Under the pieces are notes generated by a model. That model made no database searches. It saw only the letters and a program-made list of their open reading frames with translations, and was not told the origin of the DNA. Shown here one piece after another: positions 45,916-58,660 of a DNA stretch of 64,000 nt. Origin of the DNA: Limnanthes douglasii subsp. nivea (taxonomy: Eukaryota; Streptophyta; Magnoliopsida; Brassicales; Limnanthaceae); contig JAUPFV010000001.1 in assembly GCA_036936605.1 (NCBI GenBank), forward strand, positions 315,534,809 through 315,598,808, read 5' to 3'. Position 1 is the stretch's first letter; each line of letters opens with the position of its first letter. A program made the position numbers and the translations under genes.

Positions 45916-46119
45916 TTATTGTTGTGCCCTCTGTTTCCCTATAGAGGAGTTCAATTCTTCAGCATTTCCGTTGTTGTTCTTATGCTTGTTGGGATCCACT
46001 TCATCTTTGGTAGTTCTAGATAACTTATGGTTACGATACATCGTACGAAATCGCTCGGGTAGAATCAAATCTTGGTTAATTCCAGAGTGAGCCTCAAGCG
46101 CTCCATAAATCTCAGCCAA
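45916..46119 (-). CDS. Small unrecognised ORF of the MULE block, copy B
   Basis: 67 residues: MAEIYGALEAHSGINQDLILPERFRTMYRNHKLSRTTKDEVDPNKHKNNNGNAEELNSSIGKQRAQQ. The corresponding DNA in copy A (23826-24050) is open in another frame. It could be the last exon of a MULE accessory gene. Function unknown. Confidence 0.3.
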   Translation of the reverse strand: MAEIYGALEAHSGINQDLILPERFRTMYRNHKLSRTTKDEVDPNKHKNNNGNAEELNSSIGKQRAQQ

Positions 46120-46959
46120 ATCATAGCTTTAGTATCAAGTTAAGCCCATGTGTATATATATATCTTGTAATCAGGTTCATATTTGTGAGAGGAGGTGATA
46201 TAATGGGTTGGATATTCCGAAATTATGTTTTCTATAAAGTTAGATAGAGAAAGAGTAAACAAATAAAACATCGGTTGAAGTTAGATGGTAAAAATAAGAC
46301 TTATATAATTAGTAAAGAGTATTTTTATAATTCTCTGTGTATTTTTCATTTAAAATCTTGCAATTATTTTCTTGGCAATTGACACTTATCATAACCAATT
46401 GCATAACATGCGATCCATTAATAACATGTGGGATGTGGGACAATACATAACATGTGATGGATTACATAACATGTTAGATGAAAGACAATACACGCCATAT
46501 GAATAATCAACTTTATACAAGACTACTTCATAAGTAGTTACATGTGATAAGAGATACGAGACCATTTACAAAAAAACTAATGTTAGAAAAATTCATGCAA
46601 GACAAATTCATAACCAAACGTACCAAACAATTGCAACGAGATAACACTCATAAATATATGCGAGACCAATTCATAATAACTTCATTTTGAGGTGAAAGAT
46701 GCGACACCAATTCATAATAACCTCATTTTAAGGTAAAAGATGCGAAACAAATCTATAATAACTTAATGCTAGGAGTGAAAATAGTATATAATATACATAC
46801 TAATCTGATTGTTTACATTATGAAAGAATATTACAATATTAAGAAACAACATTCACCATCACCACATAAGTATTTACATAATTAACAAATGTTGCACACG
46901 GATTTCACGAGAATCTTATTGTGTGTATATCATTAATAAACAATTAAAATAAGTATTCT

Positions 46960-47075
46960 CTTCTTAATTTTGTACCGTCATCGTCGTTTTTGCTTTCAAT
47001 TTTACCTTTCCAATAAAATCTTTAATGTACTTGCAAACCATTATGCGTTAATAACGTGTTCCATGGTTTTCTCGA
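46960..47075 (-). pseudogene. Ulp1-type protease C-terminus, copy B
   Basis: Minus strand PRENHGTRY-stop-RIMVCKYIKDFIGKVK aligns with the copy A segment SHDCGVMVCKYAKKIIKK. The catalytic Cys triplet is destroyed here. Confidence 0.5.
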
Positions 47076-49744
47076 GGGATATTTCTTGGACTATTTATCT
47101 TTATTTTTAGTTTTAATGTATTATACTTGATGAAGTATTCTATCTGTAAATTATAAGTTTAATCAATATACAAATTCACATAAATATGGGATACATTATA
47201 TAAAATACATGATAATACATGACACGAAATATGCGAGAAAATACATGACATGTGAGACCATATATCATCAATATTCTGTGAGACTTATTATTGAGTAACT
47301 ACATGTGAAATTAGAGATGGAGACCATGTATAAACATATTTATGTGAAGCAAATTCATAACCACACCTACTAAAAAATTGTAACCAACTAATACTTATAA
47401 TTATTTATGTTGTCTTTTGTGTTTTATCTAATGCATTTTTACATTTTGGTGCCAACAGATTTAAATATATTGATACTAAGTTCTTGATGTTGATTATGGA
47501 TAATTTCTAATGGTTGATTCAAACTCGTGGTGCTTTTGTGAAAATTGGGACAAAGATTATGTATTCTATGTGGTTGCGTAATTCATCTTCAACTACTTTT
47601 GTTAAATATTGACCACTAAACATCAATGGCTACATTAAACTAATAATTTAAAAACAGTTTTTATTTATTAATCTATGAAAGTGTAAAATTGTATGACTTT
47701 TACCATTGCACTTATAGAAATAGCTTTTACTTTACAAGAATATAGTAGTTTCCCACCAAAACTAAAGGTAGGTACTTGAAAAATTATTATCAACAATTAG
47801 AATACATATTTTTCAATTTTTTTTGTAATAATAATAGTGGCACATACAGTAACTTAATTGTAGAATTGGAAACATTCTTACAAGTAATTCTAAATAAACT
47901 TTATCATGCAGTCCAGTTGCTATTTGGTTGTTATCTTCGTCATATTACTAATATAAATATTACATGATAAATTTGGAACCGACCATAATGTCGAATCATC
48001 ACGTTGTTCTTCCTTTTGAATCAAATCCAATTTTTGATATATGGTGATTGGAATCAATGTCATTACTAGGTTGTCAACTTGCTATTTTTTCTCAATTTTA
48101 ATTTTAAGAATTTAAAGGATTAATTGTTGAGAAATATCCAAAATCAATTCAAATTAAGGTCCTTCTTCCAAATGTTTCTTTCAAATTCAAGACTAGGCAG
48201 ATGATAAAAGATGAGAGACCATACATTATGAGAGATAAGAGACAAGATGATAGATGCAAGACTATAATTATGAAAAATGGGAGTCATGATGATAAGATTA
48301 ATCCTAGAGTTGAGGGAAAATGAGAGACAAGATGATAGATGTGAGACATTGTAGGTAAGTATCACTTACTTTTCTATATTTTTAAACATTTTTAATCTTC
48401 ATCACCTCCTTCTCCATAAAATCCATTAATTCAACATTTTACATGTCTTGGTGAGCACAAGTCTATTTTTTCAAGTCTTGATGTGTAGGAGAGTCTCATT
48501 TCCCAAGTATTGTTGAGTATGAGTCTTATGTACAAAATTTGTATATTAGTAACGGGAGACCAAATAAATATGATTTGCGAAAAACTTACGTGTGTATGGA
48601 AATATGAAAAACACTGAACACTAAATGAGATACGAGATAATGACAGGTGTATGAAAGTATTAAATATGCGGGACATTACGTGACATACAAGACAATATAT
48701 TATAAACTTTATGCAAAACTAATTCATGCAAGACCAGGTATTACAAATTGATGCGAGACCAAATATTACACAATGTAAGCTAAAAATAGTTAATCAAATA
48801 AATACATATGTTTACATAATTAAACCAATACGTATGTGTTGAAAACATTTATCACGACTGAAAATTCGAGATACCCCATTTCTCTAAAGCATCCACCACT
48901 TCAACATCAATAGGCTTCAAGTGGTTTGGAACAATCTGAATCACCTCATTTTCCAAGGAAACATTTTCCATTTGATGAACATGATGTTCATGTACAACAT
49001 GAGGCTCTTTTTTATGGCAGAAGGGTCTAAATTTTGCATTGGATGATCATTATGCTCCTGTACAATATGGGGTTTTTTTTAACTATAACAAGAGGGTCCT
49101 AGTTTTCCATTTGATTACTAGTAGGCTCATGAATTTGAACTATCTGGATCAACTCTTTCGGTATACTAACCATAAAGTTAACATGTTCTATTTGATGAGT
49201 AGGATGCTCCATATCAAGAGAGATCTGTACATGTACATAAAAGTGATGTTGCATACAGATATTATTAACAACATGAGAGACCTCAACAGTAGGATACTAC
49301 ACATCAGGAAGATCATGCACCTTTTTCTTATCTTATACCTTAGGAGAGACCTCAATACATGCTTTTATAGAAGGTGATTCTTTTACTTTTTTCTTATCTC
49401 GTGCATGTTTTTTCCTTTTATATGTTTTAGTTTTCTTGGAATATGTTTCTTCCACCTCTGTGTGTACTTGCAATATAGACAGTGCAAGTATTTTTTTCAA
49501 GTTCCACCTTTTACTTTTTTTTATAATACTCTTTTTTCTTTGATATGTTTTATTTTTTTTATCTTTTTCTTCATTCTTGATATGGAATTTTCTTTTTTAA
49601 TGGTTGATTGTTTTAGTTCTTCGATTTCATTTTCATATTTCCTACTAGAAACTTCCAATTTCTTTATTTTCTTTACAACTTGTAAGTAACTAATTTGACT
49701 AGATATATGCCCGATTGTTGGTTAATCCTCTGAAAAATAAATAA

Positions 49745-50140
49745 ACCACGGTATTAAATACGAGACCAAGAAAATACAAAATGCGAGACTAGTTTTAAAT
49801 GAAGAATGCAAGATACTAAATGTGGGGCTAGTTTTAAATGACGAATGCGAGACTAGTTTTAAATAAATAATGTGAGACCAAAGAACTACTAAATGTCGGA
49901 CTAGATTTAAATGAAGAAAGTGAGACTAGTTTTAAAGGAGTAATGCAAAGCCAAACAAATACTATATACAGAACTAGTTTTAAATGAAGAATGCGAGACT
50001 AGTTTTGAAGGAGTAATGTAAGACCAAACAAATATTAAATACAAGACTAGTTTTAAATGAAAAATGTGAGACTAGTTAAAAAGGATTAATGTGAGACTAG
50101 TTATATAAGAGTAACGTGAGATGTGAGACTAGAGATAATA
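49745..50140 (+). repeat. Degenerate TGCGAGACTAGTTTTAAATG array, copy B
   Basis: Counterpart of 29370-29790, with about a dozen GAGACTAGTT-type units and the same alternation of AATGAAGAATGCGAGAC and CCAAACAAATACTAAAT segments. Confidence 0.85.
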
Positions 50141-50789
50141 GGAGAGATTCTTACTTTGTTGTACAATATTATATTCAAAAGTCTATACTCTACTCTTAAA
50201 TTGTTGATTCAGTCAAACACATTCTTTGAAGTTTTCTTCTTTATCAACCTTTTAGGTCTCTTTAGATTCTTGAGAATTTGAGATAATTAATTGAGTATAT
50301 ATGAATTACAAGTAGGTTTGTGTATAATACCGAATTTTGTTTGATGTTCAGAAGATTTTCTCGGCCCTACAATATTTCTTGTTGTAGATTTTATTGGATG
50401 TGCATTTATTTTAGTTGGTGTAATTGCTTTAGTATTTTGTTTTTATGATGCGTCTATTTAGGTTCTCACATTCATCAGAAGAATCCTCTTCATTTTTTCT
50501 GTTGGTGCAAATTATTTATTGGTTCTTCTATTTCATCATAGTTTGCACATCTATCATCATCATCGTCAATATTAACTTCTTCTTGGTTATCCTCACTAAT
50601 TTATTCTTCTTCCTTTATAGAAACGTTTTGTTTTTCTTGGTTCTCCTGACCAACCTATTATTCTTATTTATCTTCCCAAACAACATTTTTTTTCTATTTG
50701 GTTCTTCCTACCAAATATCTCTTCTTCTTCATTTGTTAGGGTCAACTCTCCTTCCAAAACCTACGATATTTTCATATACTTAAGTAAAT

Positions 50790-50945
50790 GCAAGATGTCA
50801 CGCCTGTACACGAGATGATATATGCGAGATATTACACCACATGATAGATGTAGGATAATACACCATATGATAGATGCGAGACAATACGTCATATAATAGA
50901 TGCAAAACAATATACCATATGATAGATACATGACAGTGCATCCCA
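50790..50945 (+). repeat. ATAGATGCGAGACAATACACCATATG array, copy B
   Basis: Counterpart of 30424-30605; about five units of 26-37 bases. Confidence 0.8.
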
Positions 50946-51346
50946 TAAGAGATCATGCATTGCAAACAAAATTTGTGTGAGACTATGGATAAGATATATA
51001 TGTTCCTTTATTACATGCTTCATAGATTAACTCAAATGTAATTTTAATTTTGTTTCAATTTTTAAGACATTTTTAGCATCTTGGTATCATCTATTCTTTT
51101 CCTTCTTCTTTACAGATAGTTGTGTGTTTCATAATGAATGACTGCATTTCATTGATGCTTTAGAGATACCAATATTACTATTTTTTGTATGTTTAAAAAT
51201 AGATTAAAATACTAACTATTCAAAGAGCAACACATTCAATGAATATATTAGGTTTTGTTTCAAAACAACGTTGTTGAATTCATCAACTTGTCCTTGATTG
51301 CTCCAACCCAATCAAAGTTATTTATTTTTTCTAGGTATTCTATGCA

Positions 51347-51501
51347 TGGTGAGGATAATAACCGCCTGAGGGTAGGCTAGTAATTTAAACTGGAGTTTTA
51401 AAGTGGTGTATGGGTGTTTAACGGTGGTGTGTGGGTGTTTAACAGTTAGAGTAGAGAGTAGAGAGATGATTAAGCAGCTTGGTAGCAGTTAATTCTCATT
51501 A
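51347..51501 (-). repeat. 3' LTR remnant of the Tat element
   Basis: It matches the last 155 bases of the 56872-57327 LTR, then switches directly into integrase C-terminal coding sequence at 51501/51502. Thus the end of pol, the polypurine tract and about 300 bp of LTR were removed in one deletion. Confidence 0.9.
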
Positions 51502-54400
51502 GCGTGTCCGGAGAAGTTGTGAACATGAAAGGAAGGGAGTGTCTTCTCTATGGGGGCTACTGCATCCATTCCATAGACCAAGGCAAAGGGAGACTCTTGT
51601 GTTGCAGCCCCAGGTGTTGTCCGGTAGGCCCACAAGACTTATTGTAGATAACTAGGCCACTTCCAAGCAGCCCCTTCGAGATTCTTCCTTAAACCGGACA
51701 GTATGGTCCTATTAGCCACTTCAACTTGCCCATTAGCTTGTGGGTGGAAAGGCGAAGAAAAACAATGTTGTATACCCCTTGAGGCACAGAAGCTCTCCAT
51801 CTCTCTATTGTCAAACTGTAGCCCATTGTCTGTGGTTATTTTCTGTGGGACACCAAATCTGCAACATATGTTGGACATAATGAACTTTATGACAGCTTTT
51901 GATGTTGTCCCTGCCAGGGGAGCTGCTTCTATCCATTTTGAGAAGTAGTCAATGGCCACAATTATAGTTCTACGCCCTCCGGACGCCACAGGGAGAGGCC
52001 CTACTAAATCCAACCCCCATCGAGCAAAAGGGATGGGCTCAGAAATTGACTCCAAAGGAATGGCTGGTACATGAATTTCATTGCTGTACCTTTGGCATGG
52101 GTCACACCTCTTCACCAATTCCTTAGCATCTTTCATAATCGATGGCCAATAATATCCGGAGAGTAATACTCTTCTTGTTAAAGCTCTAAACCCACAATGG
52201 GCTGATCCCTCACCATCATGCAATTCAGAGAGGATCACTTGTGACTCATTATCCCCTAAACAACGTAGGAGAGGTTTACTATAGGATTTTTTGTACAACA
52301 CTTCTCTCAACATAATGAAACCACGAGCCTTGTGTTTCAATGTTCTGGCTTGTAATTTATGTGAAGGCACAATACCATCGGACATATATTGTATGAGAGG
52401 AGATCTCCAGTCTTGAGGCCGATTCACTTGTATTTCAAAAACTTCCTCTTTTTCACCCTTACTAAGTTGAATAGAAGGGCTTTCAAGCACATGGTTCCAT
52501 GGGTAGGACTCTGTATATGCTATTGTTGCCAATGAGTCTGCTAGCTCATTTTCTGCCCAGGGAATGTGCTCATAGACAACAGCTTTAAACTTTAGCGCTT
52601 CATTTTTGAGGAGGAGTAAATACTTGACCAACTGCTCCTTTCTAGCCTCAGATTGGCCTAAGGCATGGTGGACAAGCAACTAGGAGTCACTTAGTAGCTT
52701 GACCCTTTTAGCCCCACAGATGTGGGACAACTTTAACCCAGCTATAGCTGCTTCGTATTCGGACTCGTTATTAGATGCCCTGAAAGCAAAACAAATAGCT
52801 TGATACATGCTGTCTCCATAAGGGGAAGTTAAACATATTCCTGCACCACATCCCATAGTGCTAGATCCACCATCTGTTCGGACGATCCAGACTTTCTTGT
52901 TTTTTGTATCAGTAGCTTGCTCCGAATCCCTATCAGAGTGGAATTCAACCAAAAAATCAGCCACTGCTTGGGCTTTTACCGCTGTCCGGGGAGCAAAGTC
53001 TATGTCGAAGTCCCCCAACTCTACTGACCACTTAGTCATTCTGCTCGAAATGTCTGCTTTTTGAAGGACATTCTTTAAAGGGAAAGATGTCCGGACGATG
53101 ATAGGATGAGCCTGAAAGTAAGGCCTCATCTTTCTTGAAGCTATCACTAGAGCTAACGCCAGTTTTTCGAGTTTCAAGTAACGCCTCTCAGCATCAATCA
53201 AGCTTTTTGTGATGTAGTACACTGGGTAGGGACGCCCATCGACCTCTCTTACCAACACATCACTGATGGCACAACTTGAAACGGCCAAATACACAATAAG
53301 AGTCTCCCCATCAACTGGTTTGAACAAAGTTTTGGGAGAGGAAAGATGTTTCTTGATTTCATTGAATGCCTCATCACACTGCGGGGTCCACTCGAACCCC
53401 TTCGCACCCTTCAAAGTTTGAAAGAAAGGAGCACACCTGTCCGAAGACCTCGAGATGAATCTGTTTAAGGCAGCTAATCTCCCCGTTAACCGCTGTACTT
53501 CTTTGATGTTTCGAGGAGGTTCCATCTGGAAAAGAGCATTCAACTGATCCGGATCGGGCTGTATTCCATGGTCACTTATGATATACCCTAAGAATTTCCC
53601 GGACTGTACTCCGAAAACACACTTTTCAGGGTTTAACTTTAAATTTACTTTTACCAAGTTGGCAAAAGTTTCTCGGAGGTCGGAAAAGTGTAGCTGCTCA
53701 TCCACACTTTTTACCATCATATCGTCAATGTAAACCTCCATATTTCTTCCAATTTGATCAGCAAATGCCTTGTTGACTAGCCTTTGATAAGTAGCCCCAG
53801 CATTTTTAAACCAAATGGCATCACTTTGTAACAGTGTAGACCCCTATCAGTGACAAATGTGGTATGCTCTTGATCTTTTGGATCTACTTGAATCTGATTG
53901 TACCCGGAGAAGGCATCCATAAAGGAGAGCAGCTTGTTTCCAGAAGTAGAGTCTACTAACTGATCTATCCGGGGGACCAGATACAAATCTTTTGGGCAAG
54001 CTCTATTGAGATCGGTGAAGTCGATGCACATGCGCCATTTGCCATTCTTCTTTTTTACCAGGACAGGATTGGCAGTCCACAAAAGGTATTGAGATTCTTT
54101 AATATGCCCCATCTTTGTGAGTCTGTCAACCTCTTGTACTATGACATCAACCTTTTCTTTTGAGAAAGCTCTTCTCTTTTGAACCACTGGTGCCACATCT
54201 CTCCGGACAGATAGGTGATGGGATATCACCTCTGATGGAACTCCAGTAACATCAGCATTGCACCAAGCAAAAACGTGCTGATGGTCTTTAAAAAATTTCA
54301 ACATCTCTTCTTTCAACATTGGTGGCATCTTGGACCCTATCTTGACAATCTTGCCTTCTTCCAAACAATGCGTTTCAACCTCTTCAATTGGAATTAACAC
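51502..54400 (-). pseudogene. Tat-type pol: RT, RNase H, second RNase H, integrase
   Basis: Open blocks at 54400-53777, 53741-52680 and 52679-51639 belong to one polyprotein. The RT carries KWRMCIDFTDLNRACPKD, FMDAFSGYNQI and YIDDMMVKS. A frameshift falls after MPFGLK. RNase H follows (PVYYITKSLIDAERRYLKLEKLALALV), then a second RNase H-like domain (VRTDGGSST, NNESEYEAAIAGL, a stop where SDSQ is expected, ENELADSLA). A second RNase H after the first is a mark of the Tat/Ogre lineage. Integrase has the HHCC finger (H...H then CDPCQRY) and the DDE triad (GLDLVGPLP, TTDNGLQF, GQVEVANR). A stop at YLQ precedes [31 protein letters not shown]. These lesions make it non-autonomous. Confidence 0.92.
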
Positions 54401-54460
54401 TCCAGGGGTCTCTATGGGGTCATCAATTTCACCCTCACCCCCAGAAAGGCCCTCAAACTG

Positions 54461-56844
54461 CTATTGATCATTTATTCGGACCGCCCCCAACGTTCGAGGA
54501 GCCAAGGCAGTGGCATAGCATTCTCTTGCAATCTTTTGGCTGCTCCGGACAACCCCAACCTGTCCCTGAACAGCATACTTTAAGCACTTATGGACTGTGG
54601 AAGCCACTGCATGCATCCTAGAGAGCCAAGATCTCCCCAGAATAGCATTATAGCAAGTGGGACAATCCACCATGATAAAGAGTATTCTAACCATTTTCTT
54701 GAAAGGGCCCTTGCCCAATAACACCTCTTCTTCAAATTCTCCGATCACATCGGCTGAGCTGCCTGTGAAGCCCACGATTGACCTGTCCGACTTTTGAATC
54801 ACTGCTGGATTTTTCATTTTCTTGTAAGTGGTTAGAAAAAGGATATTGGCTGAGCTTCCAGTATCCACCAGAATTCGCCTTATTTCATTGCCCCCTATAG
54901 ATGCTCCTATGACAACAGCATCCTCATGAGGGCCAACAATGTCTCTCAAATCATCCTCATCAAAGACTATGAATGGGAATGAGTTTGGTGACTGATAAGA
55001 TGTCATGCCTCCTTCTAGCTGGGAGGCTAAATTATGAACATGCCTCTTTCTCGAAGAAGCAGTAGGAGCTGTCATAGAGTCCCCTTCGAAAATTGTAAGT
55101 GACTTAAAGAATTTAATGAGCTCGGAGACCGACCTAGAACATTCCTCTATAGCACCCACCCTCTTTCGAGTTGGATCAGGATCCAAGTACTCAGAATCCA
55201 CATCAAACCTTTCAACTATGACCATGGCCCCCTCTGGGGCAGCATTACTTGGACCAACCCGGTGAGTGTTGCCAGGCCTGTTGCCTCCTCTTCTCTTAAC
55301 GTATGCTCCCAACTTTCCCCTTTCAATCAAGTTCTGAACCTCTTGCTTCAGCGCTATGCAATCATCAGTGGTATGGCCAATATCATTGTGATATTGGCAA
55401 AAGGAGTTGTTACGATGCTCTCTGGGAGATTGCAAGGTTGCCGGTCTCCGGTAATGCACCTCATCTTTTGTTTTATCAAAAATGGTGGCCACACTTTCTT
55501 TGAGCTCTACGAACCACTCCGGTTGGACCCATGGCCCTCTTTTGTTTCTGGATTGTTGACTTTGAGCAGGAGCAGCTGGCTGAGACTGAGCTTTTGCCCT
55601 ACCATGCCCCTGTCCGGTTTCTCTTACTTTGTTCCCGGACTGGTTTTGATTTGGAGTTGGTGCCACCGGGGTGGATCTCACCTGTCTGTGCACCCTGGTT
55701 TTCTTTGTTTCATCAACGTTTATTTGCTTGCCAACTTGATTTAGCAATCCTCCCCAGGTCATAGCCTTCTTTCTGGTCACCGAATCAGCCAGATTTCCTG
55801 GGTTCAAACCTTGCCTTAGGGATGCTATTGCCACCTGTTCGAAGCAATCAGCCAACCCATTCTTTGTGTTCACAAAACGACTTATGTACTCTTTCAATGA
55901 CTCATTTGACTCATGGGCACAATGGATTATTGTGTCTACATTGCCCTTTAGCTCCTTACTCCCTGCAAACTGCCTTCGAAAGGCCACCCAAAACGTATCA
56001 AAATCTTTAATACAACCCTGAGGCAGGCTGTTGTACCATTTCAGAGCACTCCCCGTAAAAGATTGGGAGAATGCCCTACAAAGTAGTTTATCATCGTCAT
56101 CAAAGTTCATCATGAAGTTCTTGAATTTCTCCAGATGATTGTCCGGATCAGTACTGCCATCGTACTTCTCCATTTTCGTGCTATCAAACCTCTTGGGGAG
56201 GTGGACAGAATTTTAGAAGATAGTGGAGACTGCCTCCAATTCCTTCCACGACTGAACACAATATCCTCGTTTGGAGTGGGAAAGATACCTGGTTCATCGT
56301 GGAAAGCAAAAGGATCCATCAGCATCTTGTCTGTATACCTCCGGTGGTGAGATGACCCCTTTCCAATATGCCTTTTCATTCTTCCATGGTGGTCTCTTTT
56401 TCTTGAATATTTTTTCACTTGCTTTTGCTTTTTCCTGGTTCGACCCTCATCGCTGCTAGAGGACAAGGATTTTTCATTTCCCTCACTGTCCGAAGAGCTA
56501 CCTGAAGATTCTGAGCTTGAGTCAGAGCTCTCCACAGGCTTGGACCGGTGAGACTTTTTAGAACTGGCATGTGTCTTTTTGGTGCTCACATGAGTTTTCG
56601 AAGCCTCAGGCTCTTTAGGGTTGTCGGTATGATGAGCAACTGATGCTTTGGATTTTTCTTTCACGCCTATCTTGGCCTTTTCAGCCCTCAGAGCTTCTAT
56701 TTCAGCCCTCAGCCTGTCACGCTCTTCGATAGTGTACTCGTCATTCTCTCCCACCACTTCGAGCAAAGATGGTGGCACTTCTGGATTGTCCGGATTCATT
56801 CGGACAGAGTTTTTTAGCTGGTTTTGAATGCTTGATTCAGGCAC
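54461..56844 (-). pseudogene. Tat-type gag and protease
   Basis: The first frame (56844-56110) starts MPESSIQNQLKN, has a coiled-coil-like ERDRLRAEIEALRAEKAK and a long Ser-rich acidic stretch, then runs out of frame. The second frame (56173-54461) begins MEKYDGSTDPDNHLEKFKNFMM (Retrotrans_gag), has a zinc-knuckle-like CQYHNDIGHTTDDC and the protease motif RILVDTGSSANIL, then ILGRSWL. The frames overlap around 56110-56173, where KYDGSTDPDNH is read only in the second, so one indel near 56200 separates a single ancestral gag-pro ORF. Confidence 0.88.
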
Positions 56845-56850
56845 CGTCGC

Positions 56851-56869
56851 CTCCCACTGTGGTCGCCAA
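56851..56869 (-). other. Primer-binding site of the Tat element
   Basis: TTGGCGACCACAGTGGGAG on the minus strand, just inside the 5' LTR. It resembles the TTGGCGAC-type sites of Tat/Ogre elements, which are usually assigned to a tRNA-Arg primer. Confidence 0.7.
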
Positions 56870-56871
56870 TT

Positions 56872-57327
56872 TGGTGAGGATAATAACCGCCTGAGGGTAG
56901 GCTAGTAATTTCAACTGGAGTTTTAAAGTGGTGTATGGGTGTTTAACGGTGGTGTGTGGGTGTTTAACGGTTAGAGTAGAGAGTAGATTGATGATTAAGC
57001 AGCTTGGTAGCAGTTAATTCTCATTACCCATAGTTAATGCTGGTGGTTGGGTATTTATAGTATGATGTTTGGGCCCTTATGGGCTTTCGGGTCATGTTTA
57101 ATGGACCCGGGTCATTATTAAAGACCCATGAGCTCTAAGTAGGAGAGCAAGTAGCTTAGTCAGGAAGTGTTTAGGTTTTTTTAGTACTTTAGTCATAGTT
57201 CGAACAGTCTTAAGTTTATAGTGTCCAAAGTAATCTGTTCGATTTATGTCCTTGTAGCCTGTCCGGTTTTCGGAGAGACTTAGACTAATTTACCCTTCCG
57301 GGGAGCATGCTGAATTCGGACTCATCA
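56872..57327 (-). repeat. 5' LTR of the Tat element
   Basis: 456 bp, TG...CA ends, with TGTCCGGAAAACCGGACAGG-type palindromic text near its start (minus strand, about 57258-57278) and a TATTTATAGTATGATG stretch on the plus strand near 57051. Confidence 0.9.
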
Positions 57328-58334
57328 ATGTAAAACACATTTTAGAAGCTAATACATTCCCAGAAGTAGAAGATAACAATATAGAGTAGGCCAAGATTAT
57401 CAACGATAGGAAAACATCATTTACTGCTTGAGCTCATTTATTTTAAAATTCTTTCATTATTGCATCTTATAAACATGTTAAACCTTAGTTGATATAACTA
57501 TATGTTAGATGTGAGACTACACATATACCTACAAACAAGATGGTGACATGTGAGATCGGGATAACCAATTATATGTGATACCAAATATAACAAATTTCAT
57601 GCGAGACCAATATAAAAATATCTAAAAAAATAGTTAGACATGAAAGACTAGAGGAACCAATTTCATGCTAAATCAGGGTGACCAATCTTATATATAATGT
57701 GAGAACATTGTAAAAATATATAAAAATAATATGACGTGCAAAACCAAGGTATCTAATTCCATGCGACAATGTATCAAATTTCATGCGAGACCAGTGTAAC
57801 CACTCTTATGTGTGATGCGAGACTAGATTAAAAATATGTAACTAATTTTTTTTATAACATTTATCATTAAATTTTTAATTGGTATTGATCGGGTTTCTTT
57901 TACTTTTATTATTATCATAAATTTTTTACTATCCTCGATTGTCATTCATCGGAGTTAGAGTATCTAAGTTTGAAATTTTTTTGTTTAATAATATGTTTTC
58001 TTCAGGGTGTTCAAACCAAATATATTCTTGATGTATTGGTTATAAGTGGTACAAATTTTGAACCTAATTGTTCATCAACCTCAAATATTTTTATTATTTC
58101 AATGATAAAATCCGATTTTAGGTATTTTTTTTGTTAACTATATCATATGTTATTTTAAGGAGGGTATAAAATGATGTTCTCTTTACAACTCTAGGTGAAC
58201 ATATTTTATTCAATTTTAATTCATCTATTTTATGATGGTAAATAGGCATACTCTGAAAAATAAGCTTCTGGTGACATGTTTGTTGTAACAAATACCATAT
58301 TAATTTTAATTAAGAAAACATGAGACAAATGTAT

Positions 58335-58660
58335 AACTAACTACGCGCGGGACTAGTTATTTACGAAGAATACGAGAACATGCATAATTAACTACATGCA
58401 AGACTAGTTATACATTAAGAATGCGAGACAATTCATAATTAATTATATGCGAAACTAGTTATATATGAAGAATATGAGACAATTCATAACCAACTACATG
58501 TGAGACTAGTTATATATGAAATATACAAGACAATACATAACTAACTACATACGAGACTAGTTATATATGAAGAATGTGAGATCATGCAAATACAAATGCA
58601 GGATGTGAGACAAGGTAAATACTAAATGCGAGATTAGTTATAAATAAGTAATATTGTTGA
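58335..58660 (+). repeat. 51-bp dimeric TGCGAGAC array, copy B right end
   Basis: Counterpart of 33180-33500, with CTACATGCGAGACTAGTTAT and GAAGAATGCGAGACAAT alternating. Of 12 cores counted by eye, CG 6, TG 4, CA 2. Confidence 0.9.

Larger units (their letters stand above)
51347..57327 (-). mobile_element. Ty3/gypsy retrotransposon of the Tat type, internally deleted
   Basis: Minus-strand element. The 5' LTR is 56872-57327 (456 bp, starts TGATGAG, ends CTCACCA). The primer site TTGGCGACCACAGTGGGAG is at 56869-56851, followed by gag, protease, RT, RNase H, a second RNase H and integrase. The 3' side keeps only the last 155 bp of the LTR (51347-51501). Five-base flanks ATGCA (51342-51346) and ATGTA (57328-57332) fit a target duplication with one transition. 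The two LTR parts differ at about 4 of 155 positions, counted by eye, so the insertion is young relative to its host repeat. Confidence 0.92.

Noticed and set aside
55262..55744. 160-residue plus-strand ORF
   Set aside because: Shadow of the Tat gag frame on the opposite strand.
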